Positions 1 through 9,553 of a stretch of 64,000 nt of DNA are shown in pieces. Every line of letters starts with the position of its first letter. Within the stretch, counting starts at the first letter, position 1. Below the pieces are notes generated by a model. That model saw nothing but the letters and a program-made list of their open reading frames with translations. It was not told the origin of the DNA and searched no databases. The translations under genes were made by a program, and so were the position numbers. Source of the DNA: Bacillus manliponensis (GTDB lineage Bacteria; Bacillota; Bacilli; Bacillales; Bacillaceae_G); the NCBI RefSeq assembly GCF_000712595.1, contig NZ_JOTN01000006.1:1-64000 (forward strand). Reading direction: 5' to 3'.

Positions 1-20
1 ACTTCAAACAGTCCGTAAGG

Positions 21-512
21 GTGTTAAGTGGGGGGGAGTTCAAGCAAATAAGAAATATAAAAGAAGAAGATTATATACATATTCACGCTGTTATTAACGA
101 TTGGTGGGGCGGAAGAAATATGGCAAATATGCTCCCGAAATTGTTTTTTGTCCATTTTCAAGATACAGGCTTCATTGTAGAACGAGATGGTGAGATTGCA
201 GGGTTTTTATGTGGATTTCTTTCGCAAACTTACAAAGATGAAGCATATGTACATTTCATAGGGGTGAATCCAAAATACCGGAGAGAAGGGATTGCTCAGC
301 TATTGTATGCAAGATTTTTTGAAGTTGCACAGCAAAATAAACGAAGTATCGTAAAAGCAATTACCTCGCCAGTGAATAAAACATCGATTCAGTTTCATAC
401 GAGTATTGGATTTGAAGTTGAAATAGGCGATGATGATATAGAGAGTGTATCTGTACATACAAATTATGATGGTGAAGGTGGAAGCCGGGTGTTGTTTGTA
501 AAGTATTTATAA
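21..512 (+). CDS. GNAT-family N-acetyltransferase
   Basis: Predicted acetyl-CoA-dependent acetyltransferase of the GNAT fold; substrate unknown. The acetyl-CoA-binding motif A region is visible near residues 80-95 (VNPKYRREGIAQLLY, the R/Q-x-x-G-x-G/A type), followed by the usual C-terminal segment with FHTSIGFE. At about 160 residues it is a single-domain member. The start is uncertain: the frame opens at a GTG at position 21, but a purine run (GGGGGGGAG, about 30-37) lies just inside it, so translation may begin a few codons later at a non-canonical codon, or upstream sequence may have changed. It converges on the YitT gene through a shared terminator. Confidence 0.8.
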   Translation: MLSGGEFKQIRNIKEEDYIHIHAVINDWWGGRNMANMLPKLFFVHFQDTGFIVERDGEIAGFLCGFLSQTYKDEAYVHFIGVNPKYRREGIAQLLYARFFEVAQQNKRSIVKAITSPVNKTSIQFHTSIGFEVEIGDDDIESVSVHTNYDGEGGSRVLFVKYL

Positions 513-545
513 GAATACAGCAGTATGTTCTATATACAGGTCTAT

Positions 546-586
546 AGAAAAAACACCTTTCCATAAAACGGAAAGGTGTTTTTTCT
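546..586. terminator. Bidirectional rho-independent terminator
   Basis: A 15-17 bp stem (AACACCTTTCC / GGAAAGGTGTT core) with a 7-nt loop, flanked by A-run and T-run, sits between two convergent genes and can end transcripts from both. Confidence 0.9.
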
Positions 587-587
587 A

Positions 588-1460
588 TTAATGAATATCA
601 CGTTTGTTGAAGTTTCCGCCCTTTACTTCTGCTACGTCATACACTGTAACAAAGGCTTTTTCATCAATGTCTTGAATGATTTCTTTCATTTTGCTTTCTT
701 CTAAACGGTTAATAACACAAGTAATTTCTTTAAATTGTTCCTTTGAATAGCCACCATACACTTCATTATATGTTGCACTTCGGCCTAGACGCTCTCGAAT
801 TGTCTCGACCATTAATTCAGGTTCCTTTGTAATAATTTTAAACGTTTTAGAACCACTTAAACCAACTTCGACGATATGAATGACTTTAGAAGCGATAAAG
901 TAAGCAAGCGCCGAAAGGATTGCTCCTTGAAAACCAAATACTGTTGCAACAAAGATAAAGACAAACGTATTTAAAAACAAGATGAGATCACTTGTTCCAA
1001 ACGGTAACTTACGAGAAAGTAATACAGCTAACATATCAATTCCGTCTAATGCACCACCATTACGTAGTGCGAGTCCCATACCAAAACCGATAATAATACC
1101 ACCAACAACGGTAACTAGTAATGTATCACCTTCAATAATAGTGGGTACTTCGTGCATAAGGACAGTACCAATCGCTAGTGAAGCAATACCAATAACGGAA
1201 TAAATCGCAAAGGATTTACCGATTTGTTTATATCCTAACCAAACAAATGGGATATTCATAATAGCAATGAGAACACCTAACGGCAATCCAAGTAGCTGTG
1301 AGGTAACGATACTTACACCTGTTACTCCACCGTCAGATACATTGTTTGGGATTAAGACTGACTCTAGTCCATACGCTGTTATAAATGCACCAATGATAAT
1401 CATCAATGCCCGTAACACGATTTTTAGTGTATTAGGTTTTTGTTGTTTATTTGTAACCAT
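588..1460 (-). CDS. YitT family membrane protein (DUF161 + DUF2179)
   Basis: Multi-pass membrane protein of the YitT family, 290 residues. About five to six hydrophobic segments occupy residues 12-190, including a Gly-rich repeat (SDGGVTGVSIV and RNGGALDGIDML). Residues about 205-275 form the cytoplasmic DUF2179 domain (SKTFKIITKEPE onwards). Members are common and multi-copy in Bacillus; the transported substrate or function is not established. It is read alone, with its own upstream region facing the LysR gene, and ends at a bidirectional terminator. Which of the several B. cereus paralogues this is cannot be told by eye, so no symbol is given. Confidence 0.85.
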   Translation of the reverse strand: MVTNKQQKPNTLKIVLRALMIIIGAFITAYGLESVLIPNNVSDGGVTGVSIVTSQLLGLPLGVLIAIMNIPFVWLGYKQIGKSFAIYSVIGIASLAIGTVLMHEVPTIIEGDTLLVTVVGGIIIGFGMGLALRNGGALDGIDMLAVLLSRKLPFGTSDLILFLNTFVFIFVATVFGFQGAILSALAYFIASKVIHIVEVGLSGSKTFKIITKEPELMVETIRERLGRSATYNEVYGGYSKEQFKEITCVINRLEESKMKEIIQDIDEKAFVTVYDVAEVKGGNFNKRDIH

Positions 1461-1597
1461 ACATACTCCTTACTTTAAAATATTTTTTCATTTCATCACG
1501 ATACATATGTAATGAGTTAGATTTATTTCCAGTCACTATTCTAACATATTATCGTTAGGATGGTTATTAGAAATATTTTTTGGAGATCTTTAAGTGG

Positions 1598-2455
1598 CTA
1601 TACAAACTCCTTTGCCATCTCTACAAGTTTTAGAACATATTGATTATCTTGGGTTACAGGTTGTTGCGTAATATATATTTGTCTATAGTGTTTCCCTGGA
1701 AGGGAATGGAGCTTGATATCATCAAACGATTGTAAAAATAGTTTTGGACCAATGGAGATACCGAGTTGTAAATCAATCATTTTTCCAATTGTATTGCAGT
1801 CGCTAATGTAAGAATGTACATGATAGTTTATTTTGTTTGTATGAAAAAAGGATTCAATCTGTTTTCGATATGGCGCTGTTGGCATAATGATTTTATTTGT
1901 TTCGAAAAATTGATTTAAAGAAGAAGCATTGAATTCAGCTTCCATCTGGTTAGAGGTTGCAACCATCAGTTCATCTTGTAAAAAGGGTTTACATATAAAT
2001 GTTGGATGTTCATTAACGGTAAAGCCGATATCGATTACGCCTTCTATCACCCACGCATCTATTTCATCATACGTTCCTTCAAAAACAACAATTTTCACAA
2101 ATGGATATAAAGCGTTAAATTGCTGAATTACTTTAGGTAACAGGTGCTTACTAATACTTGCGAAAGCGCCAACTTTAATTGTTGTTGGTAAGTTTGACGG
2201 GTTTGTAAAATCTATGTTTAAAAGCTTCCGGTTTAATACGAGAATTTCATAAATATATTCATAGGCTTTCGCTCCGCTTTTTGTTAGTTGAATACTACGG
2301 GGTTCACGTATGAATAAAGTAATCCCTAACTCCTTTTCTAAGCTAGCGATGGCGCGACTCACAGCCGATTGTGTCATATTTAATTGTTCAGCAGCTTTTG
2401 TGAAGCTTCCTGTTTTTATAACTTCTTCAAATACTTCATATTTAATGATACTCAT
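1598..2455 (-). CDS. LysR-family transcriptional regulator
   Basis: Typical LysR regulator of 285 residues. The N-terminal winged helix-turn-helix (about residues 1-60) shows the family pattern FTKAAEQLNMTQSAVSRAIASLE; the remainder is a periplasmic-binding-protein-like effector domain beginning near residue 90. It is divergent from the MFS transporter gene that starts about 170 bp away, the usual LysR arrangement in which the regulator controls its neighbour and itself from the shared intergenic region. The effector ligand cannot be inferred. Confidence 0.9.
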   Translation of the reverse strand: MSIIKYEVFEEVIKTGSFTKAAEQLNMTQSAVSRAIASLEKELGITLFIREPRSIQLTKSGAKAYEYIYEILVLNRKLLNIDFTNPSNLPTTIKVGAFASISKHLLPKVIQQFNALYPFVKIVVFEGTYDEIDAWVIEGVIDIGFTVNEHPTFICKPFLQDELMVATSNQMEAEFNASSLNQFFETNKIIMPTAPYRKQIESFFHTNKINYHVHSYISDCNTIGKMIDLQLGISIGPKLFLQSFDDIKLHSLPGKHYRQIYITQQPVTQDNQYVLKLVEMAKEFV

Positions 2456-2625
2456 GAGTTTTTTTCATCCTTTGCATGAATATTATTCGTTTTATTTCGT
2501 TATGTTGTTTTCATATACTAACAGTAACATCGATGGGAAAAAGAAGTTGTCGTTTAACTTTGAAGGATATTAATAATATTTTAGCATTATATAAAAACAT
2601 ATTGCTAATATTTAAGAGGTGTATG

Positions 2626-3792
2626 ATGAGAAATGTTATATTACTAGCAATTGGAATGTTTGCTTTAGGATTGGATGCTTATGTTGTGGCAGGGTTAGTA
2701 CCTGGAATAAGTGAAACGTATCAAAAAAGTGCTTCGCAAGTAGGGCAGGCGGTAAGTATATTTACGTTGTTTTACGCAATATCTGCTCCTTTATTTGCGT
2801 CTATACTTTCCGGAAAATCAATAAAGAAAGTATTGTTAGTTTCTATGTTCATTTTTGGTGTTGCTAACGCTATAAGTGCAGTAGCACCTGATTTTTCTAT
2901 ATTTCTTATTTCAAGGGCGATTGCGGGAGTAGGGGCAGGTTTGTTCTCGCCGTTAGCAGTTGCAGGATCCACTTTATTAGTCCCAGGAAATAAGAAGGGA
3001 AGAGCGCTTAGTGTAACAATTGGAGGTATGAGCATGGGAACGGTGCTAGGTGTACCGGTTGGCTTGTACATTGCAACAGTTTTAAATTGGCAAGCTGTTA
3101 TGTGGGGAATTGCTGTACTGAGCTGTATTGCGTTTGTCACTATTTATAAGATGTTACCGAAAATACCTGTAACGGCACCACCTACGATGAAAGAAAGACT
3201 AGCAATGTTTGTTGATAAAAAGGTTACTGTAACAGTATCTATAACATTTTTTGCAAGTATTGCAAGCTTAGGATTATATACATATATTTCGCCGTTTTTA
3301 GAAGAATTTACTGCTGCACAAGATGTAACGATATACTTATGGGCTTGGGGGCTAGGTGGACTATTTGGAAGTTTTATAATCGGATACGTTATTGATTACT
3401 TTAAGAAACTAAAAATCATTACATTAAGTATTTTAATTATATTAACAGTTGCAGTTGCTTGTATTCCTCTTGCAATATACATACCAATTATTCAATATAT
3501 GCCTTTCTTTGTTTGGGGAGCAATGGGGTGGGCTGCACAAGCACCGCAGCAACAAATTTTAATGGAATATCAGCCGAATCAAGGAAGTGCAGCAGTTGCT
3601 TTAAATAGTTCAGTAAACTATTTAGGGAGTTCGGTAGGTGCGATGTTAGGTGGAGTAGTATTATCGCTTGGGAAAGGATCCTTGTTATTAATTTACTTTG
3701 CGATTTTGGCCATGGTGGTTTCATTAGTTTTGCAGTTGTATAGTATGAGAAGTAGCTTTGTTGTTTCAAAAACTTCTGGGATTCAGAAATGA
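2626..3792 (+). CDS. MFS transporter, DHA1/AraJ-like efflux family
   Basis: Twelve-helix major facilitator protein of about 388 residues. It starts MRNVILLAIGMFALGLDAYVV and has the DHA1-type motif region RAIAGVGAGLFSPLA near residues 100-114. The open frame extends upstream to 2476, but AAGAGGTG at 2614-2621 places the start at the ATG pair 2623/2626. Likely a proton-driven exporter of drugs or metabolites in the cytoplasmic membrane. It is divergent from the LysR gene, which is its probable regulator, and is followed by a strong terminator. The substrate is unknown. Confidence 0.87.
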   Translation: MRNVILLAIGMFALGLDAYVVAGLVPGISETYQKSASQVGQAVSIFTLFYAISAPLFASILSGKSIKKVLLVSMFIFGVANAISAVAPDFSIFLISRAIAGVGAGLFSPLAVAGSTLLVPGNKKGRALSVTIGGMSMGTVLGVPVGLYIATVLNWQAVMWGIAVLSCIAFVTIYKMLPKIPVTAPPTMKERLAMFVDKKVTVTVSITFFASIASLGLYTYISPFLEEFTAAQDVTIYLWAWGLGGLFGSFIIGYVIDYFKKLKIITLSILIILTVAVACIPLAIYIPIIQYMPFFVWGAMGWAAQAPQQQILMEYQPNQGSAAVALNSSVNYLGSSVGAMLGGVVLSLGKGSLLLIYFAILAMVVSLVLQLYSMRSSFVVSKTSGIQK

Positions 3793-3851
3793 AAAACAGC
3801 CTCCATACTTCTCCTACTTATCAAGATCTAAGATAAAAGTCTTTACATTCA

Positions 3852-3900
3852 AACCTAGTAACATATTAGATGTATCTAATATGTTACTAGGTTTTTCTTT
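3852..3900 (+). terminator. Rho-independent terminator of the MFS gene
   Basis: A near-perfect 20-bp inverted repeat (AACCTAGTAACATATTAGAT and its complement) with a 3-nt loop is followed by TTTTTCTTT. Because of its length it could also be a protein-binding palindrome, but the T tail and position just after the gene favour termination. Confidence 0.85.
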
Positions 3901-4052
3901 CTATTACCTAAAACATTTTATCAGTTCTTTCAAACGCTGTAGCAGCCTTTTATAATTTTTTTAGATAAAAAGTAAAATGATGAAGCATGGTATAATGATA
4001 AAGAAAAGAATGATTTGAAACGCAAAGGTTTATTTAAGAGAGGAGCTTCACA

Positions 4053-5522
4053 ATGTATTCTAATCTAGAACAATTAACAAAGCATCCTGTATTTTATCAT
4101 TTTGCAGAAATTTCAAAGATTCCAAGAGGATCTGGAAATGAAAAAGAAATTAGTGATTTCTTAGTGGGATTTGCAAAAAATCGTAATTTAGAAGTAGTGC
4201 AAGATGAAGCTTTAAACGTAATTATTAAAAAACCAGCAACTGACGGTTATGAAAATGTTCCAGCAATTATTATCCAAGGTCATATGGATATGGTTTGTGA
4301 AAAGAATCAAGCAACCGTACATGATTTTGAAAAGGATCCAATCGAGTTACGAATTGTTGGGGACATGCTGTATGCAAATCAAACGACTTTAGGTGCAGAT
4401 AATGGTATTGCGGTTGCATATGCATTAGCACTATTAGATTCGGCTGATATTCCGCATCCAGCTCTTGAAGTTGTAATTACAACAGAAGAAGAAACGACGA
4501 TGGGCGGGGCTTTTGCAGTTGATGCAAAGCACTTTGACGGGAAAATATTTATTAATATCGACTCTGAAGAAGATCATAAATTATTAGTGAGCAGTGCAGG
4601 CGGAGCGAAAGCAGTTGAAACGATTTCTGTAGTTTGGGAAGAAGCTCCTGCTGAATTAGAAGCATACCGTTTATATGTTGGAGGACTAAAAGGTGGTCAT
4701 TCTGGTATGGAAATTGATAAACAGCGGGGAAATGCTAATAAAGCTTTAGGGCGTATTCTGCATGATTTATCAAATGACATCTCTTTTAGCATAAGTGATA
4801 TTCATGGTGGATTAAAAACCAATGCAATTCCGCGTGAAAGTGTTGCAACAATTTTATTGTCGGTAAATGATGTACAAAAGGTAGAAGAAAAAGTCGTAGA
4901 ATGGACACGTATTTTCCAAGAAGAACTACGTGCTGTAGATCCTGATGTACATATTTCTCTTACAAAATTAGAAGAAAAAGTAGAAAAAGTATTTGCTAAA
5001 ACAACACAAAGTCAGCTTATTTCTTCTTTATTCCTAATTCCAAACGGTATTCAAAGCATGAGCATGGATATTAAAGGGCTAGTAGAAACTTCAACAAATT
5101 TAGGCGTTATTGAAACACTACATAATGAAATTAAATTACGAAATGAAGTAAGAAGTTCTGTAAGTAGTTTAAAACAGCACATTATAAATGAGATTAAGCA
5201 TATTGCAGAATTGGTTGGAGCAGAGTTCGAGAGGGAATCAGAGTATCCAGAATGGCCGTATAATCCGAACTCACCAATTCGTGATTTATTTGAAAAAGTG
5301 CATAAAGAAAAATATAACAAAGACGTTGAAATCTTTGCAGTACACGCCGGTATTGAATGTAGTGTATTTGTTCAAAAAATGCCTGAGTTAGATGCGATTT
5401 CATTTGGACCCGATATTTTCAACGTTCATACACCAGATGAGCACATTAGTATTTCATCAGTTATAAATAACTGGGGATTCTTTGTTGATGTAATGAGTGA
5501 AACGAAATCATTAGCTCAGTAA
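4053..5522 (+). CDS. pepD: Aminoacyl-histidine dipeptidase (M20 family)
   Basis: Cytoplasmic metallodipeptidase that cleaves Xaa-His and other dipeptides (PepD/carnosinase type), 489 residues, the normal family length. Metal ligands are visible: HMD at residues 77-79, Asp116 in TTLGADNGIA, and the Glu pair 145-146 in VITTEEETTMGGAF. The central lid/dimerisation domain spans roughly 200-380, and a C-terminal FNVHTPDEHIS segment supplies the last His. The start ATG follows a clear AGAGAGGAG site. It stands as a single-gene unit with a terminator about 50 bp downstream. Confidence 0.93.
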   Translation: MYSNLEQLTKHPVFYHFAEISKIPRGSGNEKEISDFLVGFAKNRNLEVVQDEALNVIIKKPATDGYENVPAIIIQGHMDMVCEKNQATVHDFEKDPIELRIVGDMLYANQTTLGADNGIAVAYALALLDSADIPHPALEVVITTEEETTMGGAFAVDAKHFDGKIFINIDSEEDHKLLVSSAGGAKAVETISVVWEEAPAELEAYRLYVGGLKGGHSGMEIDKQRGNANKALGRILHDLSNDISFSISDIHGGLKTNAIPRESVATILLSVNDVQKVEEKVVEWTRIFQEELRAVDPDVHISLTKLEEKVEKVFAKTTQSQLISSLFLIPNGIQSMSMDIKGLVETSTNLGVIETLHNEIKLRNEVRSSVSSLKQHIINEIKHIAELVGAEFERESEYPEWPYNPNSPIRDLFEKVHKEKYNKDVEIFAVHAGIECSVFVQKMPELDAISFGPDIFNVHTPDEHISISSVINNWGFFVDVMSETKSLAQ

Positions 5523-5570
5523 ATATTTGTATAAAAACAGTCGTAAACCACCATTCAAACCACGTATATA

Positions 5571-5628
5571 AAAAAGCAGCACCTCTTAGTATGATAAACA
5601 TACCCATTTAAGGAGGTGCTGTTTTTTA
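5571..5628 (+). terminator. Rho-independent terminator after pepD
   Basis: GCAGCACCTC pairs with GAGGTGCTGT across a long loop of about 25 nt and is followed by TTTTTTAT. Confidence 0.7.
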
Positions 5629-5745
5629 TATGCCACCACAAAAGTTAACAATTGTCCTCGTTATATTACACGTCGAAAACTTTCTAAAAAAATGCATTAT
5701 TTAATGGTTCTTCTTTTTTGTTGCCTCTGTCACTTTGAAATAAAG

Positions 5746-5825
5746 TCGTACCGTTAATGCCGATTGGTTTAACTAACAATTAGTGGGGATGGAGAAAACC
5801 CCCACTGATTGAAGTTTCACTTTAT
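5746..5825 (+). repeat. 3' fragment of a bcr1-type repeat
   Basis: About 80 bp matching the 3' half of the complete element at 49571-49725. Shared blocks are CCGATTGGTT, CTAACAATTAGTGGG, CCCCCACTGATTGAA and TTTCACTTTAT. It ends in TTTAT like the intact copy, but its 5' half is missing or too diverged to recognise. It fills most of the 328-bp gap between pepD and the DUF4129 gene; the rest (5630-5745) shows nothing clear. Confidence 0.75.
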
Positions 5826-5850
5826 TAGAGAGTAATGAGGCTGTTTTTAC

Positions 5851-6951
5851 CTATCTTTTTTTTGCTTTTTTCTGATATGCATACAATTTATTCACTTCAC
5901 TTTTAAATTTTTTTAAAAGTGAAGTATTCTCCTCATTTGCATACCTTGTAGCATGATAGGTATCTACAAGAATATCCCAATTAATATCGGTATCTTCATA
6001 TTGCTGCAGACGATCCATCCATGCTTCAAAAGTTTCACCACGTTCCCGGTTAAACGGTGGCTTTAACTTTTTCTCTAACTTAAAAATTTCTTTTCGGATT
6101 GCATTGTTAGGTGGCCCAAGTAAACGATTTCGTTTTTGCATAGTCGTATATTCTGGTGCTACAGTCGCTTCAGAAAAAACAAAAGGACTAAATTTGATCG
6201 AAGGGCGTTTTTTGTATAGTTTCCAAATGATATACGCAGTGATTAGAAATATGATAATGATTGTAATTACTTGTAATACGAGTGGATTATATTCCTTTTG
6301 ATCAGGAAGTGGAGGGGTTTCACCATATCCAAGTTTACTTACGTATTCATCTGCCTTAGAACGATCCATTCCTAGTAAAATTTCTAAAATAGGATTTAGC
6401 ACATAACCAAAACCAAATGCAACCCAATAGAGAATATACGAAAGAATTGTTCGCATGTATGGTAATAACGGTATGATTAGGAAACTAGCTACTCCAATTG
6501 CCGTAATAGAAATAACACGTAGCATTTGCTGGTTGCGGTTAAGGCTTGTAATCCATAATGTAAGCAAAATATGTAATGCAAATAGACCAGCTTCAAATAA
6601 TGACGGGAATTTTGAATTAAGAAAAATAGAAAAGCAAAACCATATAAACCCTCCGCCAAGTTTTTGATATGGTGATGTATCTTCTTTTATATATAGTAGT
6701 AAGAAGAAAAATGGCAGCAACACCGAGCCGATTGTTGAAAATAGTGATAGTGTAAAGCAAGCAAATATTTGCAGTGCAAATAATAGTACGATATATAGTT
6801 TCTTATTTTGTTTTGCTTTCTGCATTGGTATGAAACAGATGTAGCTCGCAATTAAAAATAAGAAAATGTTAATTGTTTCTCCTTTTTCTGTTATGAGACA
6901 GAGAAAAAGAAGAAGTACGAAATCATTAACGTAACGTAGCCATGTTTTCAA
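5851..6951 (-). CDS. DUF4129-type membrane protein of a MoxR/DUF58 operon
   Basis: About 366 residues. Several hydrophobic helices fill the first two thirds, followed by a single membrane anchor (near VLQVITIIIIFLITAYIIW) and a soluble tail with FNRERGETFEAWMDRLQQY typical of the DUF4129 tail of TgpA-like proteins. No transglutaminase Cys-His-Asp core is visible, so the usual transglutaminase part is absent. The frame runs upstream to 7032 without a good start; I chose the TTG at 6951, preceded by GGTGGA, which overlaps the DUF58 gene by 26 nt, consistent with translational coupling. It is the third gene of the moxR operon. Confidence 0.72.
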   Translation of the reverse strand: MKTWLRYVNDFVLLLFLCLITEKGETINIFLFLIASYICFIPMQKAKQNKKLYIVLLFALQIFACFTLSLFSTIGSVLLPFFFLLLYIKEDTSPYQKLGGGFIWFCFSIFLNSKFPSLFEAGLFALHILLTLWITSLNRNQQMLRVISITAIGVASFLIIPLLPYMRTILSYILYWVAFGFGYVLNPILEILLGMDRSKADEYVSKLGYGETPPLPDQKEYNPLVLQVITIIIIFLITAYIIWKLYKKRPSIKFSPFVFSEATVAPEYTTMQKRNRLLGPPNNAIRKEIFKLEKKLKPPFNRERGETFEAWMDRLQQYEDTDINWDILVDTYHATRYANEENTSLLKKFKSEVNKLYAYQKKAKKR

Positions 6952-8089
6952 GTCGTTCCACCATCCCTTCGTCGCGGACGAGATAAGTCGGCTGCATCGT
7001 ATTTGGAAGTTCTTCTTTCGGAACGCCAACAAACAACATCGTTGAAGAACGTTCTCGTTGTCTCATTACGTAATGAAGAAAACTTTCCCGAGGTAACAAC
7101 GTACTATCTTCTGAAATACGCGCTAGCTCTTCTAGTGCTTGTGTGTATTGCATTGTTCCATCATTTAAAGACAAATGCAGAGGACCACTTTCTGAAAAGA
7201 CGCTAATAAATAGTTCAAACGGAATTTTCTTTTCTGTTGCGATTTGACATATATGCGTCGTATAAGAAATCATATCTTCAACGTTTTCCCTCCAGCCAAA
7301 TCCTTTATTTGCTGCGAGTGATAAACAAATCGTCCAGCTATAATTTTTTACAGCTTCATATTGTTTTGCTTGCAGTGTTTGCATTTTTGCTGACGCTTTC
7401 CAATGAATAGAACGAAATGATTCTCTTTCGTATTGTTTCACACCAACAATAGATGTTTCATCATGAAAAAAAGAGAAGTTTGTTCTATAGGAACCAATTT
7501 GTAACTGCTGTATTTCTTGTAAGCCAACGACTTGTTTTGGAGAAGGGTAGACGATAATTTCTGATTTTAATTTGTGTATAACAGGTAAATGAACTTGAAC
7601 GATATTAAAAGGGTCACTAATCACACATTCAAATTGTTCAAGCTGAAAGACGCCTCGTTTTGCTGCTGTAAATGTAAAATCCCACTTTTGTCTTGAACGA
7701 GCTTGTTGCATGAATGGAAAAGAAACGAAAGTTTTAGAGATTTGATCTATACCCGTCATTTTATGCATCGTTAAACTTGGATTTGTATGAAAAAAACATT
7801 GCCCATTTACAAGTGGCAATTTCGCATCGTTTTGTAGCGAAATTGATAACTTACCATCTTCTTCTGGAAATAAACGCGTCGTTTTCTTTTCGTTTATAAT
7901 GTGAAAGTTCTCCTCGATGTAAGTAACGTAACGAAAAATAAAGAAAGCAAGCATATAATAAACAAGCAACGGATATAACAGAAGTGGTTGCGGCATGTAA
8001 AATGTAAATAATAATGCAACTGGAATTGTTAGTTTAATAATATGATTCTCAAATATTAATGGCACAGATACGATTCGTTGACTGTTCAT
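6926..8089 (-). CDS. DUF58 domain protein
   Basis: 387 residues: two N-terminal membrane helices (about 20-60) and a large soluble region carrying the DUF58 signature around FRSIHWKASAKMQTLQAKQYE (R-x-I-x-W-x-x-S/T-A), which leads into a von Willebrand A-like half. DUF58 proteins work with MoxR AAA+ ATPases, probably in assembly or maturation of envelope or secreted components; the client is unknown. Its ATG overlaps the stop of moxR by 4 nt and its end overlaps the DUF4129 gene, so the three are one operon. Confidence 0.88.
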   Translation of the reverse strand: MNSQRIVSVPLIFENHIIKLTIPVALLFTFYMPQPLLLYPLLVYYMLAFFIFRYVTYIEENFHIINEKKTTRLFPEEDGKLSISLQNDAKLPLVNGQCFFHTNPSLTMHKMTGIDQISKTFVSFPFMQQARSRQKWDFTFTAAKRGVFQLEQFECVISDPFNIVQVHLPVIHKLKSEIIVYPSPKQVVGLQEIQQLQIGSYRTNFSFFHDETSIVGVKQYERESFRSIHWKASAKMQTLQAKQYEAVKNYSWTICLSLAANKGFGWRENVEDMISYTTHICQIATEKKIPFELFISVFSESGPLHLSLNDGTMQYTQALEELARISEDSTLLPRESFLHYVMRQRERSSTMLFVGVPKEELPNTMQPTYLVRDEGMVERLENMATLR

Positions 8090-9015
8090 GCTTGTTCAAT
8101 CTCCACCGGTACATCAACAGTTGTTAAAATTGTTCCCATCAAGTCCCTTTTTGTTGTTCGAAGCGCACCTTCCATCGATAAAATAATGCGATGTGTCCAT
8201 ATGTAAGGGAGTAAAAATTGCACATCTTCAGGCGTACAAAAATTACGACCGCGCAGCAAGGCAAGAGCTTGAATGGCACGAATTAATGCTAACGTACCAC
8301 GCGGACTAACTCCGTTTGCGATATAGTCATGGTTACGAGTTGCGTTTGCAAGCTGGATCACATATTCTTCTAATGCTTCTGAAACGTAAATGTTTTTTAC
8401 ATGTTGCTGAGTTTCCAGGATGTCATCTAGTGAAATGACTGCTTTTAGTTCATCTAACGGCCTATCTTTTCGAAAACGCCTCATCATTTGCAATTCTTCT
8501 TCCGGAGACGGATAACCAATAGCAATCGTCATTAAAAAGCGGTCGAGCTGTGCATCAGGAAGTGGGAAAGTACCTTGTGACTCAATTGGATTTTGCGTTG
8601 CGATGACAAAGAATGGCTTCGGTAATGGTGTTGATTGTTTTTCTAATGTCACTTGTCTTTCTTCCATCGCTTCTAATAAACTTGACTGTGTACGTGGCAT
8701 CGCCCGGTTAATTTCATCAGCTAACAATAAATTTGTCATAACAGGTCCAAGGCGTAGTTCAAACTCACTTGTCTTTGGATTAAAGTATTCAATACCAGTT
8801 ATATCACTAGGCAGTACATCTGGTGTAAATTGGACACGAGAAAATTGTCCGCCAATACTTTTCGCAATCGTTTTTGCAAGCAATGTTTTTCCTGTTCCAG
8901 GGACATCTTCTAGTAATACGTGTCCATCTGCTAAAAGAGACACTAATAGAAGGTCAACTACATTTTCTTTTCCAACAAAAACAGAAGCTATATTTTCTTT
9001 TAATTTATGTATCAT
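8086..9015 (-). CDS. MoxR-family AAA+ ATPase
   Basis: 309-residue AAA+ chaperone-like ATPase. Walker A is EDVPGTGKT at residues 36-44, Walker B LLLADE at 96-101, and sensor/arginine-finger segments follow (ATQNPIESQGTFPLPDAQLDR, a MoxR hallmark). The C-terminal lid contains SPRGTLALIRAIQALA. It is the first gene of a three-gene operon with DUF58 and DUF4129 proteins, its usual partners. MoxR proteins are thought to remodel or activate partner proteins, often with VWA domains. The start is preceded by AGAGAGGAAGG. Confidence 0.93.
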   Translation of the reverse strand: MIHKLKENIASVFVGKENVVDLLLVSLLADGHVLLEDVPGTGKTLLAKTIAKSIGGQFSRVQFTPDVLPSDITGIEYFNPKTSEFELRLGPVMTNLLLADEINRAMPRTQSSLLEAMEERQVTLEKQSTPLPKPFFVIATQNPIESQGTFPLPDAQLDRFLMTIAIGYPSPEEELQMMRRFRKDRPLDELKAVISLDDILETQQHVKNIYVSEALEEYVIQLANATRNHDYIANGVSPRGTLALIRAIQALALLRGRNFCTPEDVQFLLPYIWTHRIILSMEGALRTTKRDLMGTILTTVDVPVEIEQA

Positions 9016-9130
9016 ATGAACCTTCCTCTCTAGGAAAACAGTATATCTCTATATTTTAGCAAAATATTTCGAAAAATTTAATTAATTTTACCTTAATTTT
9101 GGAAATGGAGATTAGAAAAGGCTATAACAT

Positions 9131-9170
9131 AACAAAAACGGTTATCAAAGACGATGACCGTTTTTGTTTT
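9131..9170. terminator. Rho-independent terminator
   Basis: The stem ACAAAAACGGTTATC / GATGACCGTTTTTGT with T tail lies just past the stop of the small zinc-ribbon gene on the minus strand; on the plus strand no gene reads into it. Confidence 0.8.
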
Positions 9171-9177
9171 AGAGCTA

Positions 9178-9426
9178 TTACGAAAAAGATTGATTTTGAG
9201 CGGGTTTAATAAATTGCTCTGGATTTTCAACGAGTCCGCATGCACCGCATTGTACACGATATGTAGGACCTTGATAAGCTAAGTGAAACGCACTCAAATT
9301 ATCATTTGTATATTCTTCTTCAACTTGACCTGATTGAGGATTTAGTTTCACTGGTTTCGCATTTTGCTCAATAATGTTAAAGCGCGTTCGATTTGTTTTA
9401 CAGCTTGGACAAAGCATGGGTTCCAT
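9178..9426 (-). CDS. Small zinc-ribbon protein of unknown function
   Basis: 82 residues with two Cys pairs, CPSC (residues 7-10) and CGAC (about 61-64), spaced as in a zinc ribbon. No other domain is visible, so it is likely a small cytoplasmic metal-stabilised protein. A good site (GGAGGTGTGTC) precedes the ATG. It is a single-gene unit ending at the terminator at 9131-9170. Function is not recognised. Confidence 0.75.
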   Translation of the reverse strand: MEPMLCPSCKTNRTRFNIIEQNAKPVKLNPQSGQVEEEYTNDNLSAFHLAYQGPTYRVQCGACGLVENPEQFIKPAQNQSFS

Positions 9427-9553
9427 TATGACACACCTCCATTTGTAGCATTTGTGAAGAGAAGAAATTTTATTCAGTAAAGGAATAAAAGGGAAAAAGC
9501 ATTCTCTTATTGAAATATATTAGGATATTGTATGGAAAAGGGAGAGGTATCGT

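Noticed and set aside
6952-7032. Upstream extension of the DUF4129 protein to the ATG at 7032
   Set aside because: The extension lies wholly inside the DUF58 gene, has no site and no membrane or domain character; a coupled TTG start at 6951 fits better.
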